From Pycnococcus provasolii (Eukaryota; Chlorophyta; Pseudoscourfieldiophyceae; Pseudoscourfieldiales; Pycnococcaceae), in NCBI GenBank assembly GCA_938743325.2, contig OW568871.1:620001-684000 (forward strand): a stretch of 64,000 nt of DNA. Reading direction: 5' to 3'. Shown piece after piece: positions 1 to 8,960 of the stretch. The translations under genes were made by a program, and so were the position numbers. The notes under the pieces are model-generated. The model worked only from the letters and a program-made list of their open reading frames with translations, was not told the DNA's origin and searched no databases. Every line of letters begins with the position of its first letter. Position 1 is the first letter of the stretch.

Positions 1-1
1 T

Positions 2-850
2 TATGAGTGTGGGCCATCGCCGGTCGCAGACGTACTGCAGCATGCTGCTGATGGCCAAGCCTCCGACCGCCGCACATCCTTTGGCAACACCACCAAGCTT
101 TCGCGTGACGAGTCCAACGAGCAAACCGCCAACGGCGTTGATCCACACGACGGGCGAAGTTGACACGCTGACAGCGTCACTCCACGACCCTTTCGTCGTG
201 AGAAGGATTGGGAGCACAGCAAAGAGCGACATTTCGATGGAAAACCACGCGACTGGGATGGCTGAAAACTTCCGCATCAGCCGCTGGCAAATGCATGCCG
301 AGAGCCCGGAGAGGGCTGCCGCCAAAAGCACGCACGTCACACCACTTGCGACGACGAGCGTGCTGTTGTCGACGGCATCTTTTGGGCTGCTTGCTTGTTC
401 TTGATTGCAGCTCAGCGGCATCGCGGCAGCCCCGAGCGCGGAGATGGCGGTGAGCTGCTTACGCGTTTGTGCCTCACCGAGTATCAGATACGCGAAGAGA
501 GCGGTCCAGAGGATTTTCGTCTGCACGAGTGCGGCGAAGGTTGCGCCGTCGACGTGTCTGCTCGCGAACGCCATGAGCAGGTTTTGCACCATGTACAGGA
601 CTGCAGGGATTCCCGCGAGTGCGAGTTGCGTTGACGTGGTGTTGCTGAATGCTTTTTTGATGGCACCATTTCCCGAAAGCAGCAAGGCTGCCGTCGCCGT
701 GACCGTTTTCGCCGCCTCGATGGCGATGACGATTCCCGCGCTGCTGATGGAGTGCGGTATGGATCGCGCGAGATGCGACTGGATTCCGTAGATGGACGCG
801 AGTGCGCCGAGGCAGACGAACGCCAATCTGCGCTCATTTTCATTCATCAT
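2..850 (-). CDS. Nucleotide-sugar transporter, SLC35A-like (3' end outside window)
   Basis: This frame starts at an ATG (850-848) and stays open for 283 codons to the left edge, so the C-terminus is missing. The product is strongly hydrophobic with repeated membrane segments. Several stretches match the CMP-sialate/UDP-galactose transporter group: a YMVQNLLMAFAS segment followed by LVQTKILWTALFAY, a GLSACICQRLMRKF helix, and a C-terminal NAVGGLLVGLVTRK segment. Members carry nucleotide sugars from cytosol into Golgi or ER lumen in exchange for the nucleotide monophosphate. Family assignment rests on motif pattern and helix order; the sugar carried cannot be told. It is divergent from KNL1 across a 0.9-kb spacer. 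Confidence 0.75.
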   Translation of the reverse strand, partial: MMNENERRLAFVCLGALASIYGIQSHLARSIPHSISSAGIVIAIEAAKTVTATAALLLSGNGAIKKAFSNTTSTQLALAGIPAVLYMVQNLLMAFASRHVDGATFAALVQTKILWTALFAYLILGEAQTRKQLTAISALGAAAMPLSCNQEQASSPKDAVDNSTLVVASGVTCVLLAAALSGLSACICQRLMRKFSAIPVAWFSIEMSLFAVLPILLTTKGSWSDAVSVSTSPVVWINAVGGLLVGLVTRKLGGVAKGCAAVGGLAISSMLQYVCDRRWPTLI

Positions 851-1776
851 CACGATCATCAAAATCAAGCAAAATCAAGCAAGCGTCGTAATAATCAATC
901 AATCCCTCAGGACTCCTCCTGAGGAGGGAGTGAGGAGTGAGTGGCGGCACCTGGTGGTTGGTTGTGCCGACGAGTGGTATCCTATACGAGTGCGTTTGCT
1001 TTTGTGTCGCCGCTAAGTACTTTAGCTAGTGTGAATGACAGTGACACACAACACAATACAAAGTTAACCTTAGTTGTTGGTGATGACAGATACAGGGACA
1101 CAAGTCAAGTAACGGCTCGGCTGTCACACACACACACACCTAGCTAGGATTTAGGAAGGCGTACAACAGGGGCCCACCCACCCACCCATTCTCGAGGGTA
1201 GAAATCTCACTCCGAAGTCCGAACTGGACAGGCACTAGGCAACCTCAAAACCCGAATGTTAATGCATGGAACCCCGAAATGCAAAAGGGACCCGAAAAGC
1301 AACCCATCAAGCATGAAGCAACCTGGTTGAGGGGCTAATAACCCAACCTCATCATGAGGGAGGGGTTCGTTGGTGACATTCTCCCCCGTCCCCCCTTGGC
1401 CCCTTCCAGACCCCCCCTCCCCTCATCCCAGGTCTCTCTCTTCCCCAAGCCAAGCTTCTTGCTTGGGGATCCACCCATTGGCCTTGCGGGGGGCCTTCCT
1501 TGGTCCCCTTCCTTTCCTTCGGGCTGTCGGGGGAGTTGTTAACTTTCCCGGCCCCCTGCTCACTCAGAAAAAGCCTGCTTTGTTGTTGTTGGTTTTTCCC
1601 TCCCTCGTTTTCCCCCTCTCCCGCCCCCCTTTCTCCGTTTTCTCCCCTGACAGACAGATCCCCGGTGTCATTCTCATTCATTCTCACACGCACGCAACAG
1701 CTGTCATTTTGCTCACGGCTTTGTTCATTTTCTCTCTCTTTTGTGGAACCATAGATAGATAGGAACAACAGCAATC
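851..1776. other. Divergent intergenic region with a pyrimidine-rich KNL1 leader
   Basis: No gene is seen between the transporter start and the KNL1 start. The part near KNL1 (about 1380-1640) is almost pure C/T on the + strand. It includes a short hairpin built from CCCCAAGC (about 1443) and GCTTGGGG (about 1462), and ends near CTGACAGACAG. It is probably a pyrimidine-rich 5' leader or core promoter. A leader intron is possible but I cannot place both splice sites. The open frames through this stretch are low-complexity artefacts. Confidence 0.5.
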
Positions 1777-4700
1777 ATGGCGGACGGCGTTCCTCCGTCC
1801 CCCGCGACGAATTTGGGACGAAATTCCATGTCTCAGAACTTTCACAGCGCACTCTCGCACGACCCATCTATGATGATGATGAATAACAATCAACCGCTCA
1901 TGTCGCCGCTCATGCAGCACCGCTCGCCGTTCGCGAACAGATTCGCCGCGCTCTCGAACCAGACGATGTCGCAGACGAACACAGCCTTGACAACCGCGAA
2001 AACAAACACGCTCGCGAGCGTGCAGCAGGGAAGCAAAGCAACGCTCACGCCGCGCTCCGTCGGTTCCAAACAACCCATCGCCAAGACGATGGTCACGCCG
2101 ACCAAAGGCGCGAGCACGCCGTCTGTCGTCGACGACAAGGAAAACGCTGGCGTCGTGCCACACCAGATGGCGGCGGCAGTGCTGCCGGCAGTCTCGCTGA
2201 CTCCCGTCATGGGATCAAGCCTCAAGCCGAACAACCAAGACGACGACAACAACGCCGATGCCGCCGCCGCCGAAGCGAACAATGACGAAAATAACAACAA
2301 CCAGGCGCCTGGTGCAGGAAGCCTGAAGCGCGTGCGCTCCGCGCTCGCGACGCCACTCAGCGACAACGGACGCGCCAACGGGAAGCGACGCAAGTCCATG
2401 GCGGTGGGAAGGAGGGTCAGCTTCGCACCGCAGCTGTTCGAAACCAAGGAGTTCTTCCAAGACTCGCCGAGACGCTCTGCTGCCATGCCGGCTAAGGCGA
2501 TCGTCTTCGCCGAGCCTGCTGTCACGGTGATTCCGTCGCCAACTGCCGCTGCCGGCGATGGCGAGGACTCTGAAATGGAGCTGACGATGCAGCTGCCGAT
2601 GCCCGCGACGGTGCAGCAGCCACCAGCGAGCAACGAAGCTCACGATGTCAACGAGGGAGATGCCGAAGATGCTACTGCTCAGCTTCCCGCGCTCAGTGAC
2701 CTTGTCGCGAGCGACGAAACTGAGGGCGAGGGTATCACCGAGGTGATCGCAAACACGCTCTCCGACACAGTTGCCGAGGTGGCCGAGCTCGAGGATGCCA
2801 ACGCGAATGCCGCCGCCGACACGGATGCAACCACCGTACTCCCCGCGCTCAGCGACCTTATTGCTGGCGACGAGGCTGACGAAGTCAACGACGAAGAGGA
2901 GGACGAAGACGAGGCAACTATGGAGATGACAAAGGTGATCCCCGCCGAGGCTCTTAAGCACGCAGTCGAAAATGACGTGAGCATGGAGATGACCACCGTG
3001 CTCCCTGCGATGCTTCCTGCGGCAACCGCGGACGAGACGACCGTGCTGCCGGCTCTTGCTGACCTCGTTGCCAACGACGAGGAGGAAGACGCCAACGAGC
3101 AGCAGGATGCAGCAGCACCACCAAACCCGGATGCTGCTGACACAACCACGATGCTGCCAGCCCTTGCTGACCTTATTGCCAACGACGAGGCTGAAGATGC
3201 CGAAGGCGAGCAGCCGCAGCAGGAGGAGGACATCTCGATGGACATCACCAAGGTGCTTCCAGCCGCTGACTCCTTTCCGCACGCCGAGGCAGAGCAGCAG
3301 AACGAAGACGAAGGACTCGAGGAACTCGCCGCGGCGGTGGATGACACGCGTGCGAGCTTGATTGAGGAGGACATCTCCATGGAAATGACCAAGGTGCTCA
3401 GTGATCCGCTGCAGGAGCAGCAGGAGGAACAGGGTGGTGGAGATGACACCGCTCTGCTTCGCCTCGAGGCGGCTCTTGAGGCTGGCGCCGCCGCCCAGCC
3501 TCCCGCAAATGTTCCGGCGGCGGAGGAAGACATCACGATGAACGCCAAGCAGGCGCTCGGTGACAAGACATTCGCATTCGTCTACGGAAATGGCGCAAGG
3601 CCCTCCGGAGTCTCCGGAGTGTCGGAACTCTCGGAGTTGAACCTCACTGAGACGTTCAACGGCCCTGGCGTGGCACCGCTGCGGTCGCCGGACGCATACT
3701 CGCGTCCAAGCGAAGTGCGCCCGAGCCTTGCGATGAGCCCTGGAGCGGCAGAGCAGGTGCGTACACGCGCACTCAACATGGTGCGTCGCAGCATGGGAGG
3801 CGCGGCGGCTGGCCGACCGAGCCTACTGGCGTCGCGGCGATCAAGCGGCAAGGCTGCGAGCCGCCTCACGCCGTCCGTGCAAGCTGCTGCCCCGGCGCCG
3901 GAGGAGGCTGGCATGGTTACGCCCGTCGATGAAATGGCGAATGGCGATAATGCGGAGACCGGTGGATCGGAGATGGCGCCGCCTAGCGCCGAGCTCTTTG
4001 CTGCCGCACAGCAGGCGGCGCAGGCGGTTGTTGACGATGACCAGCCAACGGCGACGGTAACGCAGCAGGAGGTGCCGCAAGAGGCCCCTACCGCTCAGGA
4101 GGATATGCTCATGGCCCCTCTTGCTAGCCCAGGCGCCGACGCGGGTGCCTCGGGATCGTTCGCCGAGTTCTGCCGCCTCGCGGACGTTGCCTTCCTCGAC
4201 GCGCGACGCGCAACATCGTTCGGGGGAGCTGGGAACATGCCGTCGCCATCCACCGATGCACCGGCATCGCTGCGCGAGGCGCTTCACCTCATGTGCCTGA
4301 GCGCTCCCATGGCCGAGTCACTCGAGGCGCAGCGTGATGCCCTCGAGGTGCTGGCGGCTGAGCGCAAGGCGGAGTGCCGCGACTTGGAGGCTGCATTCTC
4401 GCGCGGCGACGTGGGAGCTGGGCTGGCATCAGAGCTAGCGTGGGCATCCGGGGAGCCGCTTGCTGCACTGCAGGCGCGTTACACGAGCCTGAAGGACCAC
4501 TGTCGCACGATGGGCAAGCTCGGATGGAAGGTGCACCGTCAAGGCGTGGTGGCGGACGAGAACGCGCGCATGCAGGAGCACATCCGCCTTCTCGAGGAGG
4601 ATCTTCTGCTTGTTCAGCAGAGTCTCGTGACAGTGCAGAAACTCAGCCTCAATGTGCAGTCCTTCCGCGATGCCGCACGCATGAAGCGTGCCGCGAAGGA

Positions 4701-5496
4701 GGAGCGCATGGATCGGAAACAGGCTGCTCTGCAGGCAAAAGAGGCACGCATGGCTCGGCTTGCGGAGGTGCGCGCAGAGAATGCCGCACGCCGAGAGCAG
4801 CTCGCGGCGTCGGCTCGCGAGGCACAGGCGACGACCGTAACAATTCAGGATCTTGAGGCGGAGCGCCAGACAGCGGTGGCTACGATGCCCAAACCTGCCA
4901 CACCAAAGGCGGCAACACCTCGCAAGACGGTTTCGGCACGCTTGAACTTTGTGCAAGGCGAGCGCCTTCGCGCTCTCGAGGATGTGCAGATCTTGGAGAA
5001 TATCAACGGGTGGAAGGTTGCACACCTAGACGGTGGCAGCGAGGCGCGCGCAATTCACCTGCAGCTGAACGACAGCGACGTTTCCGTGTCGATCCCGCTC
5101 TCGACGAACGACGATGCGCCTGCCGGGCAGGCGACGCTCGCACGGGTGCAGTCATCGATTTGCACATCACAGCGACAACTCGAGGCGCTGAACGAGGTTG
5201 CCGCGGTGACTCGAAGGTATCGCAAGTACCCTTGGGTGATTCACTGCGAGCCAATGGCGGCTAAGGAAACGCTTGAAGTTCGCATCGTATGCGCGAGCCT
5301 GGACACGCTGAAGCGATGCGAGGCAGTTGTGGATTTGTCCCAGTATCCCGTGGGCATGCCAAAGCTGATGGGTGCCCCGGCGTGCACGAACGTGCAGTTG
5401 AGCGAGATCACATCCGCAGTCTCACGTGCCGGTCGCGGCCCTCTCCAGGTGGACCGCCTTGTGCGTGCCATTGGCCACGCTCTGGCAGGAATTTAG
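1777..5496 (+). CDS. KNL1: Kinetochore scaffold KNL1/Spc105/Spc7
   Basis: This 1239-residue protein has the full layout of the outer-kinetochore scaffold of the KMN network. An RVSF protein-phosphatase-1 docking motif lies at residues 213-216 in a basic patch. MELT-type phospho-docking motifs for Bub3-Bub1 follow at about 267, 382, 403, 488 and 535 (MELT, MEMT, MEMT, MDIT, MEMT), with a degenerate one near 588. An Spc7-type region begins near residue 800 (SFAEFCRLADVAFLD), followed by a long coiled coil (about 910-1080) and a C-terminal globular part consistent with the RWD domains that bind Mis12. A second repeat, LPAL[SA]DL, alternates with the MELT motifs. One exon, no visible break. Confidence 0.93.
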   Translation: MADGVPPSPATNLGRNSMSQNFHSALSHDPSMMMMNNNQPLMSPLMQHRSPFANRFAALSNQTMSQTNTALTTAKTNTLASVQQGSKATLTPRSVGSKQPIAKTMVTPTKGASTPSVVDDKENAGVVPHQMAAAVLPAVSLTPVMGSSLKPNNQDDDNNADAAAAEANNDENNNNQAPGAGSLKRVRSALATPLSDNGRANGKRRKSMAVGRRVSFAPQLFETKEFFQDSPRRSAAMPAKAIVFAEPAVTVIPSPTAAAGDGEDSEMELTMQLPMPATVQQPPASNEAHDVNEGDAEDATAQLPALSDLVASDETEGEGITEVIANTLSDTVAEVAELEDANANAAADTDATTVLPALSDLIAGDEADEVNDEEEDEDEATMEMTKVIPAEALKHAVENDVSMEMTTVLPAMLPAATADETTVLPALADLVANDEEEDANEQQDAAAPPNPDAADTTTMLPALADLIANDEAEDAEGEQPQQEEDISMDITKVLPAADSFPHAEAEQQNEDEGLEELAAAVDDTRASLIEEDISMEMTKVLSDPLQEQQEEQGGGDDTALLRLEAALEAGAAAQPPANVPAAEEDITMNAKQALGDKTFAFVYGNGARPSGVSGVSELSELNLTETFNGPGVAPLRSPDAYSRPSEVRPSLAMSPGAAEQVRTRALNMVRRSMGGAAAGRPSLLASRRSSGKAASRLTPSVQAAAPAPEEAGMVTPVDEMANGDNAETGGSEMAPPSAELFAAAQQAAQAVVDDDQPTATVTQQEVPQEAPTAQEDMLMAPLASPGADAGASGSFAEFCRLADVAFLDARRATSFGGAGNMPSPSTDAPASLREALHLMCLSAPMAESLEAQRDALEVLAAERKAECRDLEAAFSRGDVGAGLASELAWASGEPLAALQARYTSLKDHCRTMGKLGWKVHRQGVVADENARMQEHIRLLEEDLLLVQQSLVTVQKLSLNVQSFRDAARMKRAAKEERMDRKQAALQAKEARMARLAEVRAENAARREQLAASAREAQATTVTIQDLEAERQTAVATMPKPATPKAATPRKTVSARLNFVQGERLRALEDVQILENINGWKVAHLDGGSEARAIHLQLNDSDVSVSIPLSTNDDAPAGQATLARVQSSICTSQRQLEALNEVAAVTRRYRKYPWVIHCEPMAAKETLEVRIVCASLDTLKRCEAVVDLSQYPVGMPKLMGAPACTNVQLSEITSAVSRAGRGPLQVDRLVRAIGHALAGI

Positions 5497-5694
5497 ATGG
5501 TGATCTTCATCGATCAGGTGAAGCAGGTGATGATGATGATGATGATGATGAGGCAGTCAAGTGGGGGGACACAGAAAAAAACACCCGTGTGATGTAAACA
5601 CGCTTTTTGCCTTTTTCCTTATCTGGCTAAATAAATAGTCTAACGATTTACAGGTCATAGTACTTTACACACAGCCAGTATTATTGTACAGCGC

Positions 5695-6960
5695 TTAGTC
5701 GAGGCAGTTGTCGCGGTATCCTCGCCTCGCGTTGGCAACAACTGTGCACCAACGCAACTCCGATGTGCTCCACGAGAGCTTCTTTCCCGCGTCAAACGGG
5801 TGATATTTCGTCGCGAAAGGGCTGGGGTGCGTGCGGTAGTCCTTCATGTACACATCGCGCATGCCAGGTAACATCTCGATCATGGCGGTATGCTTCGCCG
5901 GCCTGTGGAAGCTCGGCTGCACGCGCCTCTCTTTCCACGCGGCGATCTGCGACGGCGTCTGCGAGTTGGGGTAAGGTCCCTTGCCCCACCCGTCGAGGCG
6001 CCAGCCGGTGTCGGGAACGGGCGAGTTGCCGCGCTGCACTGCGTCGTTCCACGCGAGCACGGGCACGACGTCCGGCCTCGTGATGAGGCGCTCGGAAAGC
6101 ACCTCCTGAATCAGCCCCTCGACTGTCGATTCGACGTCACCCTGGAAGCTGGTTTCGCACTCGGCGAAGATACGCTCGAGCTTCTCAGCGGTGGAAATGC
6201 CCTCAAGGCTTGACCACGGAACAGCACCGCATACGGCGTCGCCGATACGGCGCCACGTCGAGTACACGACGTTGAGGAATGCGTCGCAGTCTCGTATCAT
6301 ATTCGTCCTGATTTCACCAACCATATTCGTACAGTAGTTGTCGCGCAGCGATGCGAAGAGAGCGTCGAGCATCGTCACGATGTTAAGGCCGCGCTGACCT
6401 TCAAACAGCTCCACCGACGCAGGCCGCGCGCTGCTCGAGTCATCATTTCCGAGCACGCGAAAGCTCGGGTAAGGCTCCAAATATCGCATGTCCCAGTCCC
6501 CACCGAGCACGCTCGTCTCAGAGTGTCCAACGACGCTCGTGTGTAGGTATGGGTACTTGCCATCGAAGTACTCGTTGGGCTGGTACAACGTCTCACGGTC
6601 TCCCAGGCCCTTCCCTCGGTTGTCACTCTGATGTCCGAGAAAGCGGCGAGATACCACGTCGCGGCCAAGGTCGCTCGCGCGCGCAGTATTTTGAGCTGCA
6701 CTGTCAATAAGCCTGCGCCGTGGCGCGGACATCGGAACGTCATCCGCGCCGCGCCTCCTGCCGCGGTCTTGCAAGCCCTCGCGTCCAAACGGGCCGTGAT
6801 ACGCCTCGAAGAGCGCCGCTGTCGACGGCGTCCAGTCCGCCGGCTTTTCTTCGCGCTCCTCCGCTGAAGGCTCAGGCGCGGCTGTGCTGAGCCAGCCACA
6901 GGCGAGCAGCCACACCGCGGCCGCGAACGAAGTGGCGCGGCGTGTGCGCCACGGCGGCAT
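5695..6960 (-). CDS. Secreted or lumenal protein of unknown function
   Basis: A 421-residue protein starting MPPWRTRRATSF, with a hydrophobic stretch (AAAVWLLACGWLSTAA) that looks like a signal peptide. The rest is soluble, rich in charged and aromatic residues, and has several cysteines (NYCTNM, IRDCDAF, AVCGAV, AECETSF, LRWCTVV, DNCLD) suggesting disulphides in the secretory path. I recognise no family. The frame is uninterrupted with codon use like its neighbours, so a real gene is likely. It lies tail to tail with KNL1 (198-bp gap) and just downstream of the MATE gene on the same strand. Confidence 0.7.
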   Translation of the reverse strand: MPPWRTRRATSFAAAVWLLACGWLSTAAPEPSAEEREEKPADWTPSTAALFEAYHGPFGREGLQDRGRRRGADDVPMSAPRRRLIDSAAQNTARASDLGRDVVSRRFLGHQSDNRGKGLGDRETLYQPNEYFDGKYPYLHTSVVGHSETSVLGGDWDMRYLEPYPSFRVLGNDDSSSARPASVELFEGQRGLNIVTMLDALFASLRDNYCTNMVGEIRTNMIRDCDAFLNVVYSTWRRIGDAVCGAVPWSSLEGISTAEKLERIFAECETSFQGDVESTVEGLIQEVLSERLITRPDVVPVLAWNDAVQRGNSPVPDTGWRLDGWGKGPYPNSQTPSQIAAWKERRVQPSFHRPAKHTAMIEMLPGMRDVYMKDYRTHPSPFATKYHPFDAGKKLSWSTSELRWCTVVANARRGYRDNCLD

Positions 6961-7086
6961 TGCGGGAAGTGGAGACGGTCAACCGCAGCCTTGGGCCTTC
7001 GGACGGGGTCTAAGATCTGCGGTGGTGCGGGGAAGGTGGCCAATGCGGGGAACCGTTCGTTGAACGGATAATTTACACAATAATCC

Positions 7087-8790
7087 TTACAAAACGTCTC
7101 TCTGCCGTGCGATCGGGCCGGTACGCTTGTACCAGTCCCAGAACGTGAACGCACGTGACACCTGCAGCACGCCAATGCCTGCCCAAACGCCCACGAGCGC
7201 GCCGCCGCTGACGTCGTCGCTGCCCAAGCTGAAGTTCCCGCCTCCACCGAGCGTCGTAATTGCGAACAGACCAATGCCGGCGGAGATGAGCATGGCGCGT
7301 GCGAGATAGTCGAAGTCAGCGGCACCTTGCATGATGCCGTCGCCCACAAATACGTAACCGTTGAGAATTTGAAGGGCTGCAACGATACCAAGCGGCGCCG
7401 CCGCTGCGGCGGCGACATCCGCATCGTCCGTGAAGAGCAGCGGAATGGCGCCAGTCGGGGCGACGGCGCCATTTGCGGCGAGAAACACACCGCCGACCGC
7501 CACGCCCCATAAAATGCAACGGTCGCCAACCTCGCGCGCTCGCTCCCTACCAGCTTTGCCCTCGATGCCAAGCGAGTCGGCGACGAGACTCTGCGCGGCA
7601 ACAGCCGTGGCGTCGAGCGCAAAGAGCGTCAGCCACCACACCTGCAGCACGACTTGGTGGGCGCCGCTTGTGACGCCTGAGCCTCCGTCGATGCGCGCCG
7701 CCGTCTGACTTGCGACGAGCAGCGTCGCCTGCAGCGCGACGGTGCGAACGAAGGTGGAGAGGCCGCCACGCAGGAGCGCGCCAATCTCGCCGGCGAGCTC
7801 CGCGTACGGAGAGGGGGAGGAGGAGGAGGAGGAGGCTTCAGTAACGCCGCGAGTGACGCGGCGCAGCATTTTGGGCACACGCCGTGGCGTAAGCAAGATG
7901 CGCTCTCGTCGGAGAAGAATGTTCACGAACAGCGCGCTGGCGCTTGCCTCAGCTGCTGCGGTGGCGACGGCGGCGCCGCCGACGCCGAGCGCGGGCACGC
8001 CGAGCGCGGGCACGCCGAAGATGAGAACTGGGTCGAGAACGAAGTTGATGGCGTTGGTCGCGACGGCCACGGTGAGCGGCGTTTTGGTGTCTAGCAGGCC
8101 GCGGAATATGCCAACGCACGCGGCGTTGACGAGAGCGAACGGCATCGCCGCTCCTCTCACACGCAGGTACGCGAGTGCCGCCTCGCGCGTCTCAGCTTCC
8201 GGCGGCGCCCCTCCGATGGTTGCGAGCAGCGGCGCGGCAGAGACGACGATAACGCCCGCGCCCAGACCCAGCACGAGCGCCAGTGCGAGGCTCGCGCTCG
8301 CCGTCGGCGCCGCGTCGCGCCTTGCACGTGCCTCGCTTCCCGCGCGCTTGATGCGCGCTCGCGCGAGTCGCGTGGCGACGAGCGGTCCCGTGACGGTCGT
8401 GAGGAAGTTGAACGCTCGGTAGCTGAACGAGAAGGCGGCAGAGGCGACAGCGAGTCCCCCGAGGTCGCGTACCTCCATCCGTCCAACGTACGCCGTGTCC
8501 ACCGCGCCAAGGATCGGGTCTATGAGCAGGGCTCCGAGGCTGGGCAGTGCGATTGCGAGAATGGTCGCGTCGACGTCGACGGAGGATGCCTGATCAGGAG
8601 AACTTTTGGATGATTTGGCTCGCGGCACGACGAGTGACCTCTGCTGAATGCAAGCCCCCCCATGCTTATCAGGACGACGAGCAGCGGCAGGACAAGAATC
8701 ACAAATAAGGGCACGACGACGACGACAACAGGGGGTGAAACGCCAATGATGATGAGAGCCAATAAAAGCCTGAACGCGCATCATCATCAT
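7087..8790 (-). CDS. MATE-family cation antiporter, DinF/plastid type
   Basis: From the first ATG (8790) the protein has 567 residues: an N-terminal arginine- and serine-rich extension of about 75 residues resembling a plastid transit peptide, then about 12 membrane helices. The first helix block (IALPSLGALLIDPILGAVDTAYVG) and the LLDTKTPLTVAVATNAINFVLD segment are hallmarks of the DinF subgroup, which exports organic cations or acids using H+ or Na+ gradients and includes plant chloroplast members such as EDS5 relatives. An N-terminal run MMMM makes the exact start uncertain by a few codons. The substrate is not predictable. Confidence 0.92.
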   Translation of the reverse strand: MMMMRVQAFIGSHHHWRFTPCCRRRRALICDSCPAAARRPDKHGGACIQQRSLVVPRAKSSKSSPDQASSVDVDATILAIALPSLGALLIDPILGAVDTAYVGRMEVRDLGGLAVASAAFSFSYRAFNFLTTVTGPLVATRLARARIKRAGSEARARRDAAPTASASLALALVLGLGAGVIVVSAAPLLATIGGAPPEAETREAALAYLRVRGAAMPFALVNAACVGIFRGLLDTKTPLTVAVATNAINFVLDPVLIFGVPALGVPALGVGGAAVATAAAEASASALFVNILLRRERILLTPRRVPKMLRRVTRGVTEASSSSSSPSPYAELAGEIGALLRGGLSTFVRTVALQATLLVASQTAARIDGGSGVTSGAHQVVLQVWWLTLFALDATAVAAQSLVADSLGIEGKAGRERAREVGDRCILWGVAVGGVFLAANGAVAPTGAIPLLFTDDADVAAAAAAPLGIVAALQILNGYVFVGDGIMQGAADFDYLARAMLISAGIGLFAITTLGGGGNFSLGSDDVSGGALVGVWAGIGVLQVSRAFTFWDWYKRTGPIARQRDVL

Positions 8791-8895
8791 GCCTCGGACA
8801 TGCGCACACACAGCACACAGCAATCAGTGCGCGCGGATGAGGATGGATTCGTTTCTTCCAATCAGGGGTTGGGTTCCCAGAGGGTTCCGAATGCC

Positions 8896-8960
8896 AACCC
8901 CTAACTAGAAATCCTTTCCCAAACCCCTAACTAGAAATCATTTCCCAACCAACCCCTTTT
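8896..8960. repeat. Short repeated AACCCCTAACTAGAAATC motif
   Basis: Two direct copies of a roughly 25-base unit containing AACCCCTAACTAGAAATC occur just upstream of the MATE gene. They are followed by CCCAACCAACCCC, which recurs at about 11490 before another CCCCTAACTAGA. The motif resembles a degenerate telomere-type repeat. The copies bracket the gene-poor island that holds the Copia remnant. Confidence 0.6.

Noticed and set aside
1352-1774. Minus frame opposite the KNL1 leader
   Set aside because: It is the purine-rich complement of the C/T tract; the product is Glu/Gly/Arg low complexity.
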